Origin: Drosophila pseudoobscura
Taxonomy: Eukaryota > Arthropoda > Insecta > Diptera > Drosophilidae
Length of the DNA stretch: 64,000 nucleotides
Reading direction: 5' to 3'
Assembly: GCF_009870125.1 (NCBI RefSeq)
Contig: NC_046683.1
Coordinates: 19,725,001-19,789,000 of the forward strand
A program made the position numbers and the translations under genes. The notes under the pieces are model-generated. The model worked only from the letters and a program-made list of their open reading frames with translations. It was not told the origin of the DNA and ran no database searches. Shown in pieces: positions 48,455-60,850 of this stretch (its first letter is position 1; each line of letters opens with the position of its first letter).

Positions 48455-50960
48455 GGTGCCTCTCTCTCTGCTGCTGCTGACTGGTTGTCCACCCGCCCGT
48501 AAGCGCTGCGAAATGAATAATTTCAGAGAATTTACTACACAATTTTATTCATATAAATCACAAATTAAATAAGTTTTTACGAGGTTGTTCAGCGGTTGCA
48601 GCCCACTACAGAACTTGTTTGTGTTCTCATTCTCGACGTTTGTTTGTTTATTTGTTTGCCTGCTCTCTCCCCTCTCCCCGTTCGGACCAACTTGGGTCGC
48701 TGTTCTGGATCCTGGATCCTGGAGCCCTGGGTCTGGGTTTTGGTGGCCTGGATGGATTGCCATAGCCCCTGCTAGTGACTATTGGCCAGGGGCTAGGGAC
48801 TACACTTGCTTGAGGGTTACTTTTATGGCTGTGTAATTTTTTTGTTGGCCTTTTTATTTATGCTTATTATCGTGATTGCTATTGCCCCGTAGACCGAGCA
48901 AGAGCAACAGCAACAGCAACGGCAATAATAACTGGAACCGAACCGCGGTGGGGGAGCACTGAAGGAGGCGCCAGTTACCTAGTGCCCCGACACACACAAT
49001 GGATTCTTGTCCCGATTCGGAGTCGAGTCCGTTGTTCTGTTTTGGCGGCAATTCACAGTTCAGGTGGAACAAGCACAAATGATTACGGTTGGTTTCACCT
49101 GGAGGAATTTATGAGGCTGGCAGCGAAACGGAAAGGAAAGCGATCTGGGATTGCCCGTCCCCCAAGAACAATTTCAATTGTGTGGCTCCCAATTGCATGC
49201 GATATATGGGGTAGATCCGAGCGGCAAGAAGCACTCTTCACAGCCATAAAAATGCATACAAATAGGACTACATGCCTCAAAGCAGACCATTTCTGCCCGC
49301 TCAATCATTGTATTAATTGCCTCAAAAGAACGGAATTACAAAACAAAACTTCTTTCCCGACTAATCGTCCTTTTTTAGCTTTTTAGCCGTTCGATTCTGA
49401 TCAAAAGTATTGAAAACTTATAATCATAATTCGCATGTATTGTAAAGAAGCAAGAGCAAAGAAGGAAGTGCCAAGGACCTGATCTTATCTGGTTGGTTGA
49501 AGGGGCTTCAGAGAATTGAACTTTCCAGCTAACAATCAAGGCTGCCTTGCCTTGTCTTATAAGAAAAAACCAAAAAATACACAGCATAGTTTTTTATTGA
49601 ATGAAGCACTTAAAAATTTGTACAGGAATTTGTTTTACAGCGACAGCATGTGAACATAGTTCATTCGCTTTTTATACAAACGTGTACGAAAAAGGATGTG
49701 TACAGGGATTACAGCTACCAATCGTATTATTTGCCCTATGCACACATCATTGGCATTCTTTCTCTTCTAGGGCTCTTCTAGGCCCGTTCTGTTGGGTTTA
49801 ACGAAAATGAATCAGCGGGCACGCAATTTAATTTTATTAACATACTCGTATTACTCACTTTAGTTCGAATGGAGGCATACTTTATTTGTTGACCACTTGT
49901 CATATGGCCGCCACCAGCATTTTTTGTGGTGTGAAGCCATATTCGAGGGCCTTCGATACGCAAAGGCAGTAGTCGTTGTGTGTACCGGCTCGGCCATTGC
50001 AAATGCTCCTTATTACACGATTAAATCGTTGCATAATTACAAATAACTGAAATCCTTATTTATTTAACGTTCTAAGCAGCGTAAGTATGGCGCTCGAAAT
50101 GGTCGTCTACGTTAAAATTCGGTGCCACCGGGGAGATATAGGAGCACAACGACTCGAAGTCAAGAACATAATCACTCCATCTGTGTTGTGATGAGAACCA
50201 TTTTGACATTATGCCATACTCATACTCAAAGCGCGTTTGTGAATATAAGCCAAAAGGCAAACTACAAATGAAGTATGATAATTATATTTTGTGTATGACA
50301 AATTATGTGTGCTTTAAACGTTTTTTAATTCGATTTTACAAAAGCAAAACGACAGCAGAAACGACGCATTTTGAATTAAAATTGTAGCCATCCACTTACA
50401 CAGAACTGGCGCTTAGATTTCTGTGCCAACTTATTTCCTTAATACTCGTACAAATTACATAGGAATCGCTTGCGTCTTTAAGATCGAAGGGAGAGCTCTG
50501 CGGAGCGTAGCATCTCGTTTGGGTAGGGATTTATCTGGGATTTACCAGGCATACGGCTGCGAGTATACACTCTCAATCATTTATCACTTATTTCTCCACT
50601 TTGCTGGGGAGGGACAAGCACGAGTTGCTGTTGCTTTGGTTTTCTGTTCCTGTCTTCAATTCTATTTTTTGTGCTTCGGGTTAGTCTAGTGGTCTGGTGG
50701 AGAGAAGGGTGGTAAAATGTTGCCTGGGCGCCCCTTAATTTGCATACGAGGAGGTTCGGGGAGGCGCTTCCATGCAGATGCATTAATAATGTAACATTAA
50801 CAGGGGCAGATGTGATCCTAGTGAGAGGAAGATAAACAATGCGGAACGAACGCCTTAGTCGTTCAAATGGGATGACAAGAGATGAGCCGAGACTCTCGGC
50901 AAATTGTCCCGCCGTTGGCCTCCATTCATTGCCGGTCCATTCAATGATGTTACATGCGGC

Positions 50961-51003
50961 TCCATTCCATTCCATTCCATTCCCTTCCATCCCGTTCCGT
51001 TCC
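50961..51003. repeat. (TCCAT)n pentamer array
   Basis: Five perfect copies, then degenerate TCCCT/TCCGT units. Confidence 0.85.
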
Positions 51004-51131
51004 GCTCGTCTCTTATTCATGGCATTCACGTGCGGTTGACACGTGATTCACGAGACGTGAAAGCAATTTACGATATGGCCGCCGCCGCAACAATGAGCAA
51101 TTAATCATGCCACAGCCAGAGACTGTTCGCT

Positions 51132-51174
51132 CATCGCCCATCGCCCATCGCACATCGCCCATCGCCCATCGCCC
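51132..51174. repeat. (CATCGCC)6 heptamer array
   Basis: Six copies, one with a single change. Confidence 0.85.
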
Positions 51175-52114
51175 ATATCCACAGCCACAGTCCAAGGGCA
51201 ACTCCAACTCCAGCTACTGCTCCTGTTTCAGTTTCACTTTCAGGCAGAAGCAGACCCAGACGCCTCTTCAAGGACGCCGCTACCGCCGCTACCGCCGCCG
51301 CCGGCCAAACGAAGGTCGACTGCAGACACACACCAATCGGAAGAAGGAAGCTGTGGAGATAAAGTGCGGTGGGGTAAAGAGTGAAAACAGAAAGCAAGTG
51401 AAAATAAATTCACGACCTTGAGCTGCATTTACCTACCACCTACCACCCATCGTCCAGGACCAAAACCCTGCTCTGTTCTGCTCCCGATTTCTCGACTATT
51501 TCTCACATCAAATCATAATTTATGGATGGCCATCAAAATTAGCTGTCCGCTGCGGATGCGGATGCGGATGTGAATGTTGATGCGGAGCTCGGCTTGGCCT
51601 GGCCAAAATGTTGCGCAGTCGCCCACATAATTATCGGTTTGATTTATGGCAGCATTTTCGCAGCCAATTACTTCGCACCCAAGCAATGCGGCACGGAATA
51701 AAATTTGTGTGTGTGAATGGGGCGGCAAGAAATGAAGAAATGGAACCGGAAACCCCGGACACATCACATCACGGAATGTGGGCCGCGAACTACGGTGAGC
51801 TGACCTTTGACCGAGCCCCGACTGGTTGGTTGGTTGGTAATTACCAACTCTGAAGCCGAGCGGAGGCATGAAAGCCCCACCGATTGCGATCTTTACAATG
51901 TGAGGTGATCCAGGCACTAGGTCCACCAACATCCTCCCGGTCAGGCCTTGAAGTTAATCAAACGGCCCCCTCAAAACTGATTGCTGGCATGGCTTGGGGA
52001 TTGGGGAAATCAGCTTGTGCCAACTTGCAACATGCTTGCAAGGAGCCCTGTCATTCTTTGGGTCATGTGCCATGTGTCTACCATTGGGGGCAGTCGAAGC
52101 CCAATGGTTGGCCG

Positions 52115-52122
52115 TATAAAAG
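52115..52122 (+). promoter_or_regulatory. Orphan TATA motif
   Basis: TATAAAAG in a GC-flanked context (GCCGTATAAAAGGCTGC). The short frame that follows (from about 52186) is only a dozen codons, so no protein gene can be tied to it. Confidence 0.3.
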
Positions 52123-55008
52123 GCTGCTCCTAGCAACGGACGGACAGATTGGCAGGAGCAAAAAAAGTCATAGTTAGACAGACAGATGGATGAACTGATG
52201 GATCCGAGGACAGCGACTGATGTCTAGAGACTGAGATGGACAGGTTGGTATCCAAACAGAGAATATCATCAACTGACAGATGGTCAGAAGACTTGTTCAG
52301 TGTCGGGCCCAGCTGGTAGATGCTAGATCGAAAATTAAAGTACCAAGGTATTTCCATAATGCCATTTTGCAGCCTGGATTGCCCCGGAAATGTGTTGTCC
52401 GGTATGGGTGCTTTCTTATATTCCTCCAGATAGTTGATGTTGAAGTGTTAATTTATGTTTAATTCATGAAATTAGCCTCGTGTCCTGTGTCGACTCGGAA
52501 GTTTTCAGCACGGACAGAACAAGCACACGTCTGAGCTCTTCCTCTGGCGCCTGCCAACTTCCGGATAATTGTGTTATCTTCGCTTTAAATTAACCCGGCA
52601 CTGAAGCTGGCCATTGAAAAGTTGAAAACTGTCTGCATTCAGCTGCACCGGACGATTGCTGGCAGCAGACAAAGTTTCCCGGGAAATGTTTTTGGTGTCA
52701 GAGCCAGACCCAGACCCAGAGCCATAGCCAGAAACAGAGTGTAGGACTGCAGGGATGTGCTGACGCGTCGTTTGGGACAATCAGGGTTAATCGGAGTTCG
52801 ATTCCTTAAGGACTCTTACAAATTTTACTTACTCTCTTGCAACAGTACTGTGGCACCAGACCTTTTGGTGCTATCCATCGATTTTATTTATACGAGTATA
52901 TAGCTTTGAAATGAGTCCTGTCCATTAACACCCAACTCCTTCACGCACAATATTTTATATACGAGTGTGATGGATATGGATATCCTGGGTATCTTCATGA
53001 GCTATAATGATTCATTCTCAATTTCCGTTCGGGAGATCCCACTCTTATTTAATTCGCTCCCAATTTATGTAAGTTTCTATGAGGTTTATGAAACGATTCA
53101 TTCTCAATTTACTTCTATGTCTTATATTATACCCACTTCGAGTATTCTCCTCCTTTTGCCACATTCATCGCATTCCACAAGGACTGTCACGGCCTAACCG
53201 AAGAGCAGATAACCGGATTAAACCGGCAACCACAACAGCAACAGCAACAGCAACTCCATCAGATCCTAGGGCCCGTTGGGCACTGTTTATGGTCGGCTGC
53301 GGTCACCTGTGCAATTCCCGACTGTTGACAAACGTAATTAAGAAACTGTTAGGCCAGGTGAGCATGCAGGAAGGCCAGACGGAGAGCACGGATCCGGCCA
53401 GGGTGGGGTTACGCAAATGTTTGCCATCCGCAACGGATATCTACACACAGATACACACTACACTACAGGGCTGCATGTGTTCTTGTGTGCGTGTACGTGT
53501 GCGTGAATGTGTTTGTGTTTGTGGATGGACATACATGTACTTATGTACATAGGTAAAGGACGATAAATAATAGTTTTGCTCGGGAGCCAATGTACGTGTG
53601 GGCTTAAGCATATTATAAGCAGAGATTGCTTGGAAGAAGCTCAGTATTAAAGGTCATTAAATAAATAAATTTTCTAAACACCGACAACGACAATGGAGGC
53701 TAATTAGGTCAAATCTGAAAGAAAGCATTCAAGGGCTTAAGAGTCGATTAAAAAGCCTGTTTTGCCTAGGACTTGGTCATCTACAGGAGTCCTATAAATG
53801 TGCTCTGAGAAGTACTCTTTAGGAATCTTTAGGATGCAACGATCGGGGATCCCCATCATCTTCTACTTAGAATGTGGTAATATAATTCCGTTACCTCCTA
53901 TCCGTTATTAACCATACTTCCCTGCGGTTTTTACATTTTTGGGCGGGGAGGCGGATGCATCGTTCGGTGGAGCAATTCCTTTTACCCACATTCCTTGTAA
54001 GTTGTGAGGGATTGCGACTACCTTCCCCAAGTGCGGATCTTCCCAACTGGTGCAAGGATATGGCACACAGTGTGCTATTGAGTTGAAAATGTGCAAGTAA
54101 TGAAGCAATTGGCACGTGGACGTGCTATACGCCCTTCTCCGAGCCCCTCCACCCTCCACCCTCCACTACCAGCCCCATGTACCCTTTTTGTGTACCATAC
54201 CCGTAGCCCCACCAAATCCATTTGAGCGATGCCAGCGAGTGCCAGGGCATTGTCTTTTGTTCGGCTCTCGCGTGGTAATCAACTCGATTGCCACCACGCC
54301 ACGCCCTCCATCACCCCCGACCTTAGCACTGTCAAGCCCCCTCCCAAGCCCCTTCCTCTTTTGCCCTTTGCTTTGACCTCATTTGGTGAGGGCTGGGGTG
54401 GCGGTGGGGCCGGAGGTGTTGTGTGGTGTGTGGGGGACTGAGGTTTGTCCTTCGCTGCTTTTCCTGAATGCGGGCAAACGCAGTCGCATTCGCAATGGAT
54501 TCTTTGTGTCCGCTGTCGTTTCATCATCATCCTCCTTGCCTACCTCCCCTTCCCTAAAGGACAAAAAGAGAGTCCCGCTTTCCCTTTGGCCTCGCCTCGT
54601 CCGCCCTCCTCTCTGCAGCACTTCCCCCCCTGTGTATCCTTGTGCTCCTTTTGTTTGGGGGCGCTGCACGCCTCGTTATGCACAAACAAAGCGTTTTCGC
54701 TTCCATTTAGCAGCAAATTAGAAGCTGATGCTTTGAGGTCCTGCCACGTCCCCAAAAGGTGGTGGGATGCTGACAGAAGGTGGGTGGAGGTGGGTGGGGC
54801 TCTCAGGCAGCTCAGGTGTGAAGCATGTGATAGCCGCATGGGATGGCGCTGAGCCACCCAAAAACACCCAGCCGAAAACTGAATAAAAAACTTGCAAAAA
54901 AGATTACATTGCGAATTAATTAACAGTAAATAAAAGTGCTCCCTCCCCCACATGTGTGCGTGTGTGTTACATGTCGTGTGTTGTGTGTGTAGTTTTAATC
55001 ACTAAATC

Positions 55009-55010
<2 letters not shown>

Positions 55011-55051
<41 letters not shown>

Positions 55052-55060
55052 GAGAGACAG
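55011..55060. repeat. (AG)14 plus imperfect GA tract
   Basis: Longest GA tract of the window, flanked upstream by a GT-rich run. Confidence 0.9.
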
Positions 55061-55260
55061 AAAGATAACTGCAAAAGAGGGCGGATGGGACGCTCGGGAT
55101 GAGGACCAGCAGCACCACCATCAGTAGCAGCTGCCACAGCAATGAAGGCTGATTAATTTCAGAACATTTCATGATGGCCAGAAACTTTGACCCGGGCATA
55201 TAACGGTTTATGGCATGACCCTTCGATGATACTCGTTACAACCACAAGCTCATTGTACTG

Positions 55261-55316
55261 GAGCTGGCGCTGGGGCTCGGGCTGGGGCTGGGGCTGGAGC
55301 TGGGGCCGGGGCCGGG
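55261..55316. repeat. (GGGCTG)n hexamer array
   Basis: About nine imperfect G-rich hexamers; the G-runs could form a G-quadruplex. Confidence 0.85.
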
Positions 55317-55394
55317 CACTTTGTGCACTGAGAGAACTGAGAGTACAGTACAACCTACTAACTATTAATATCATGACCTACGAAAGGAGGAATG

Positions 55395-55515
55395 TATTTT
55401 AGGTTGAATCGCAGCGCTCGACGACACGTTCTGACTGATTTGTCTGTCTCTCTCGCACGCACTCTTCGTCGTATCGTTCAATGTTAGCGCCGTCTGCCGG
55501 AGGAGAGCCATGACT
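55395..55515 (+). mobile_element. Possible INE-1-type repeat fragment
   Basis: TCTGTCTCTCTCGCACGCAC and GTTAGCGCCGTCTGCCGGAG resemble the CTCTCACATACATTCTTCCT and GAGCGCCACCTGTCGGAG words of the repeat at 60.77-60.84 kb. Confidence 0.35.
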
Positions 55516-56557
55516 CGCGGACTTAGCATAGAACTCATACAGTGCCTTACTTGCCCCTACTAAAATACGTCCAATTGCTTCTCGCGACCCACTTCACAAA
55601 AAACACTGGGAGCCTAAAAAGGCCAAAGACAGGCAAAGAGGAAAAATCATTGACGGCGGTAATTCATCATGAGTTGTTTTTATTGTTTCTGAAAACAAAA
55701 ACAAAAGTCTCATGAGTAAGTTTCCTAGGGACCGCAAACTTTCTCATTTCATTAAACATTAATCAGTCTATAAAATAAAAATTACTCCATCAAAGTCGGA
55801 AAAATGGTTAAAAAAAGATATGGCGGTTTTAGTTTTGAAAAATTTTAAACCAATTCCGTTGATCGGCCCTGCATATTGTGCTAAAAATCGATGTGTCAGA
55901 CATATGTTTGCACACATATGTCTGTACATATATCGAGGATTATTTATGAAATATCTTGTAGCTTATCGATATACGTGCCATCACATTTCGCCATTGCAAA
56001 GCAATCCTTGGCCATTTTCAAGTTTTTTGTGCTCTCAGTGCTGACAAAATGATGAACCATAATGATAATTGACAAGGCCGATAATGAGAACGATAATGAT
56101 GACGATGGCTGGTGCTGCTGATGAGCTTGAAAACCTCTTCGTACCTTCCCACCTACCTTCCTCTCCTTTTGTACCCCAGTTAATATCTTCTCATGCCCCA
56201 TCTGAGGCTGTTGTTAAGACATTATCGTTCACTTGGGCATCATTGACAGCAAATGTTGGCCCATTAATCGAGGCATTTGCTTAGTGTTGCTGTTGCTAAG
56301 AGGGCCTGATTAAGTCGGCACACAGATACAGATGCAGGCACAGGGACACACACACACACACATGTGGAGAGGATCGAATGTGTGTTAAACTTTTTTATGC
56401 CTTCAGGCCTTGTTTAATAATTGAACAATAAAGAACGAACGGCATTAAGTAATTTGTGTCGGTTAAGTCATAAAACTGACACACTCACACCCATAAAAAA
56501 GCACTCTCTAAGTGCAAACACACACAGATACGCAGATACGCACACACAGCCACACTT

Positions 56558-56585
56558 ATGTATATGTATATGTATATGTATATGC
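56558..56585. repeat. (TATATG)n hexamer array
   Basis: Four to five perfect copies. Confidence 0.85.
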
Positions 56586-56760
56586 ATAAATTGTTAATTC
56601 TGTGCGCAAGTTTAATGAGTCGTTGGCATGAAAATTTCAAGTTTATTGCAAGCCCCCAATAAATTTTGGCCTGCGTGCCTGAGCTGAGCATTGAACTTAA
56701 GCGCCAGGAACTTTTCCTCCTTTCCTGTTTCCAACTTTCAGCTTCAGCACCCCATTCTCA

Positions 56761-56797
56761 CCACACCACACCACCCCACACCACCCCACACCACCCC
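56761..56797. repeat. (CCACACCACC)n array
   Basis: Three to four imperfect copies of an A/C-only decamer. Confidence 0.8.
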
Positions 56798-57166
56798 TGG
56801 ATGAGCCATTGATTCATGTTAATTAAATGTGACAAAAGTTGAGGAACTTTTCCTGGCTTTTTGCCTCTGGCTGCTCTCCTTTGTATCCTCCACTGCACAC
56901 AATTTTCATTTGGCCATGTTGCGGTTACTTTATTGCCACTTTCCTTTTACCCCTTGTACCCGCCCTTACCGCCCTTACCGCCCTACCACATCGTCTTCGT
57001 CCTCCTCCTACAACACACATCTCCACCATAATGTGCGACATTTTCGATTGCGATCATCAGGCCAAAATGTTGCATAGGAAAAGTTTTTTCCCTTTTAATT
57101 AGAAATCGAATCGAATCCGCAAGCTGTCGAAGTTTTATCTATTCCCTGATATCGCTGGCTCCAGCA

Positions 57167-57202
57167 GGGGCTCAGCGGGGGCTCAGCGGGGGCTCAGCGG
57201 GG
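57167..57202. repeat. (CTCAGCGGGGG)3 array
   Basis: Three near-perfect 11-bp units. Confidence 0.85.
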
Positions 57203-58779
57203 ATGGAGCTTGAGGATGACCGGCTGCACTGGCACGGAATCCATATTGAGCTCAAAGCCCAGTCTCGGTAGGATTGCGACTTGGACTTGGGCTTGCTGTG
57301 CTCCCATCAGGGAAAAGTTTATGCAACGATTGGCCATCGGCAACGTAATCCCAATTGGATGGTGGAGCTAGTGAGAGTAGGAAACGGAAACGGAAACTGA
57401 AAGAGAAACAAAAAGGAGAAGCCACTCATTCCGGTGCTGGATTAGCAACATTTTCTTGCTGAAAACTAAAATCTTTTGCAATGAAGTTTCTATCTCAAAC
57501 TTTATGATATCGATGGTCCAAAAATTCTCTCTGGTTTTGTGTGCTTTTCCAACACTGGTGAACGAAATGTCACCTGCGCTTGCTACCACCAGATTCCACA
57601 GTGCTATCAGTCAATGCCTAGCACTTATCTGACAGTTTATCATATTGTGTGTTCCAACTGGACGGTTAACACAGGTCTTTGACAGCATAAAATCGATGAG
57701 ACTGTGTAGATCTATAGTCTGCATAGATCCGCCCGTTCATACGGATAGACGGCCTAGGATTAGGAGGGCGGTGCACTTTTTCAGAGTTATATTGACTTAC
57801 TGGAGAGGTATACAGGAGGGGTTTACTTTACCATGCCATCGACCATGTTCAGGAGATTTTCGCAGCCGTAACGCCCTGAGCAACTGCCACTTCCACCTCC
57901 TTTGGACTGCACAATTTGCATGTCTCGTTTCCTTCGATTCCCCGTCATTCTGCACTCTCACGGACTTTATTTTCGTCAATCAATTTGCATACTGCCTGCG
58001 TACAACGTGGACCGTGAAATCTCCCCCAAAAACTGCGCGACTAACTTCGGGCAATCATCTTGAGCCCAGTTATATCTTAGTCCCTGACCTTCCCACCCCC
58101 TCCAACGCTAACGTTCCCATTGCTGTCGTCTTCCATCTGCATCTTCCAGTGGAGAGTTGCCCGCTGTCTGTTGTTTCAACTTCAATTATAAACTTTAAAT
58201 GATTACGCCTCGGCTTCCACGACTTGCCTTGGTATATTTTTGTTGTGCTGTGCAGACCGGAAAGAAGAAAGAAACTCCCTATGAGATTCCGTTGGTGAGG
58301 TGTACTGCATTTCGCCAGATGGTTGAAAATCACAAAGTCACAAGCGTCCTTCCCTCAAGCATCACATACCTCGGACTGTTTGCATATTACCATTTGTTTC
58401 GCGGCACTATTACGAAGTTTTGTTGACAGCTGCATTTATTTTCCAATCGGTCTGGTCGGGGCCTGATTTCTGGATGCATAAATCTGCATTCCTTACCTGT
58501 CGCTCGGACTTTTCACATTGTTGATCCCCCTCTCAGTCCAGGCCCTATGATACACAGGTTGGCTTGAAATACATCCCTACTGAAGTGAGTTGAGGAGAGG
58601 TAATTTAATGAAAGACCACCAATTTGTACACTTATTTTGTAGTTTTTTTTAAAGGATAAGAAATTAAAACTAATGTTAGATAAAATCATCGTATGCCCTC
58701 GTATTGGCACCCACCAGTGTGCACCACTGTACTGCTTGGTAGCCTTGCTCGAAGGCCTGCATTACTTTCTGGTGGTCAT

Positions 58780-60234
58780 TCAGTGCAACTTGGGAAATTT
58801 TTTTTCAATGCCGTGCTTGAGCTCCATTACGAGTCGCTCGTTTTCGCAGCAGTTCCCCAGATTTTTGATTAGTTCGGATTTCTGGGCGTTCAAAATATTC
58901 GCGGTTTTCGCACGCTCCTCCATAATAGTTTTCTTTAGGCAATCGACCTCGTTCAGACGCTGCTCCAGCTCGTCGCGAACCCCAAAATAGCTGCGAAGCA
59001 GGCATTGATACTCGTCCTCTGCCTTTCCCATATGCGAGGAAGAATTCACCATCTGATCGCCACAGCGCTGCTCTATCTGCTCGGTGTGCTCTTGGGTGAT
59101 CCCAGTCGAAGTCGATGGCAGCTCGGTACTACCACTGACACGCTGGAGCTTCATGATTTGAATCTCAGCGTTTCTAATATCATTCAGTTTTTCACCACAT
59201 TTGCTACAATTCGCCGCCGGAGCCTTTTCGCCCTCCTCTCGTCGAATTTTTTCCTCCAAGTCCTGCAGCTCTATCTGATGACTGTCCTTCTCTGTCTTCA
59301 GCTTTTTGGCCAGCTGCTCTGCAATGGTTTTGACGATTTGCATGCTTCGCTCGAGATTGGCGTATTGTTCGCGCTGCTCCTCGAGTTCTCGGGGAACGTC
59401 GCGTAGCTTGCTTAGCTCATTGATGAGATCTTCGCAATGACGTGAGAGTCGAGACGCCTCCGTTTTTGCTTCACGTTGAAGTTGCATTGCTGCGTCCCCC
59501 TTCGCTTCCAAATTCCAGTTATCCACCATCAGCTGATCACATTCCTGTTTGAGATTTTCATTGTCATGCCTCTGACTCAAGTGATTTTCGCTCTTCTGGC
59601 GGTGCTCTATTAGAGCATCCTGCTCAGCTTGAATCTGATCGGCATGTTTCTTCAGGAAGGCAAAGGTGTGCTCAACCAATGCGATCTTGGCCTCCAACTC
59701 CTTAATGAACTGCTGCTGGGGAATATTCTCTGGCTCAGGATGGTCGGCCAAGGCGAGACACCCCTGCAGCTCATTTATCTTGACATCGTTTTCCAGTTGC
59801 ATGGCTTTAAAATCCGACTGCAGGGCGTTGTATCGCTCAGTCATTCTCTCTAATTCAGCCTGTTTTCTGGCCAGCTGATCTGCGTCACGGCTATGTTTGT
59901 CCGTGAGTAGTTGACTCAGCACCCGATGTTCCTCGAACTGTGCGCAGGCCTGCTGTTGCCTTTCCTCCAGCTGGATATTGGTCTGCTTCAGACGTGTGTT
60001 TTCCTCCCGCAGCTTCTTAATGCTGTTCATCTGGTTCAAGCAGATCTCCTTCGCATCCACCAGAAGGTCCGCCGATCGCTGCTTCAATTGACATGTTTGC
60101 TTCAATACCGCCTCTAAGATTGAGATGCACATCTGCTCCGGATTATGCTTCTTTAGATTATCTGCATCTGCGATTTGCTGGGCTCCTGTGTTGGGCTCAT
60201 GCTCCGGCAGTAGACTCTTGCGCGGCGTATTCAT
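58780..60234 (-). CDS. Coiled-coil protein of unknown function, 484 aa
   Basis: I do not recognise the family. The first ATG of the frame is at 60234 (MNTPRKSLLPEHEPN, with a TPRK motif that fits a proline-directed kinase site). From about residue 40 to the end the protein is almost continuous heptad-type helix (NSIKKLREENTRLKQTNIQL, LERMTERYNALQSDFKAMQL, DLEEKIRREEGEK), broken near 340 by a CxxC pair (ANCSKCGEKLND) and a Ser/Thr-rich linker at about 365-385. Long coiled coils of this kind occur in spindle, centrosome, synaptonemal-complex and Golgi-tether proteins. No intron, signal peptide or membrane segment. The frame stops at 58780 just after an A8 run; a one-base change there would extend it 38 residues to 58676 (see findings). 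It lies opposite to the signal-peptide exon, so it may be nested in that gene's intron. Confidence 0.8.
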   Translation of the reverse strand: MNTPRKSLLPEHEPNTGAQQIADADNLKKHNPEQMCISILEAVLKQTCQLKQRSADLLVDAKEICLNQMNSIKKLREENTRLKQTNIQLEERQQQACAQFEEHRVLSQLLTDKHSRDADQLARKQAELERMTERYNALQSDFKAMQLENDVKINELQGCLALADHPEPENIPQQQFIKELEAKIALVEHTFAFLKKHADQIQAEQDALIEHRQKSENHLSQRHDNENLKQECDQLMVDNWNLEAKGDAAMQLQREAKTEASRLSRHCEDLINELSKLRDVPRELEEQREQYANLERSMQIVKTIAEQLAKKLKTEKDSHQIELQDLEEKIRREEGEKAPAANCSKCGEKLNDIRNAEIQIMKLQRVSGSTELPSTSTGITQEHTEQIEQRCGDQMVNSSSHMGKAEDEYQCLLRSYFGVRDELEQRLNEVDCLKKTIMEERAKTANILNAQKSELIKNLGNCCENERLVMELKHGIEKKFPKLH

Positions 60235-60504
60235 GTCGATCCGTATAGCATGCAACAAAAATAATCTTAGTCTATTGTAAATTACAATTTTTTTTTATTT
60301 TCAAAATTTATTTAGTTACCGTTTTTAAGTTGAATGACTGAATGAATGAATATTCGTTCCAGTCGATTGTAAATAGTTCCAAATTTTGTTTAAGTCTCGG
60401 CCAGCCTGCTTTACTTTCTGCAAAATGTGAGGGTTTTGTGGAGAATATTAAATCAGATCTGATCTAGTATTATTAGTTTTGGAACTCGAAATATGCTGAC
60501 TTTC
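60235..60504. other. 5' flank of the coiled-coil gene
   Basis: AT-rich flank with a T9 run and ATGAATGAATGAAT-type repeat near 60340; nothing else supported. Confidence 0.4.
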
Positions 60505-60850
60505 TATACCCTGTTTTCATATACGGGAATATTAGATTCGTGTAGATGTATGTAACAGCCAGAAGGAGGCGCTATAAGAGGCTGAGAAAGCAAATGTACT
60601 TCCAAAGAATGCCACGCCCCCAGTCCGCCCCTACAAGAGGCGTGAATCCCTGGCATCCACTTGCATTTTGAAGAGTTAAAAAAATCGAAAACTTACAATC
60701 AGAAAGATTTATTGAATATACATATTGCGACAAGATCAAATCATTATTATAGCCAAACCCGCGCTCGTTCTCCCCCTCTCTCTCTATGTCTCTCACATAC
60801 ATTCTTCCTCGTCCAATGAGCGCCACCTGTCGGAGTAAGCGAGATATAAC
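60505..60850 (+). mobile_element. INE-1/DINE-1-like repeat
   Basis: Begins TTCTATACCCTGTTTTCATA and continues ATTAGATTCGTGTAGATGTA, TGTAACAGCCAGAAGGAGGC, the same head as the copy at 35263 but with different changes. Ends near GCGCCACCTGTCGGAG. Non-coding. Confidence 0.6.

Larger units (their letters stand above)
47022..58675. other. Long non-coding stretch, possibly a giant intron
   Basis: No exon with convincing coding character in 11.6 kb. Contains many tandem repeats (main ones listed), three TACGAGTA octamers (49843, 50443, 52891), one good TATA motif at 52115 with no gene behind it, and a possible old INE-1-type fragment near 55.4 kb. Open frames such as 57645-58202 have no ATG start and no recognisable content. 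Confidence 0.5.

Noticed and set aside
57645-58202. 185-codon open frame
   Set aside because: No ATG at its start, no domain, low-complexity mixed composition, and no splice or promoter signals around it.
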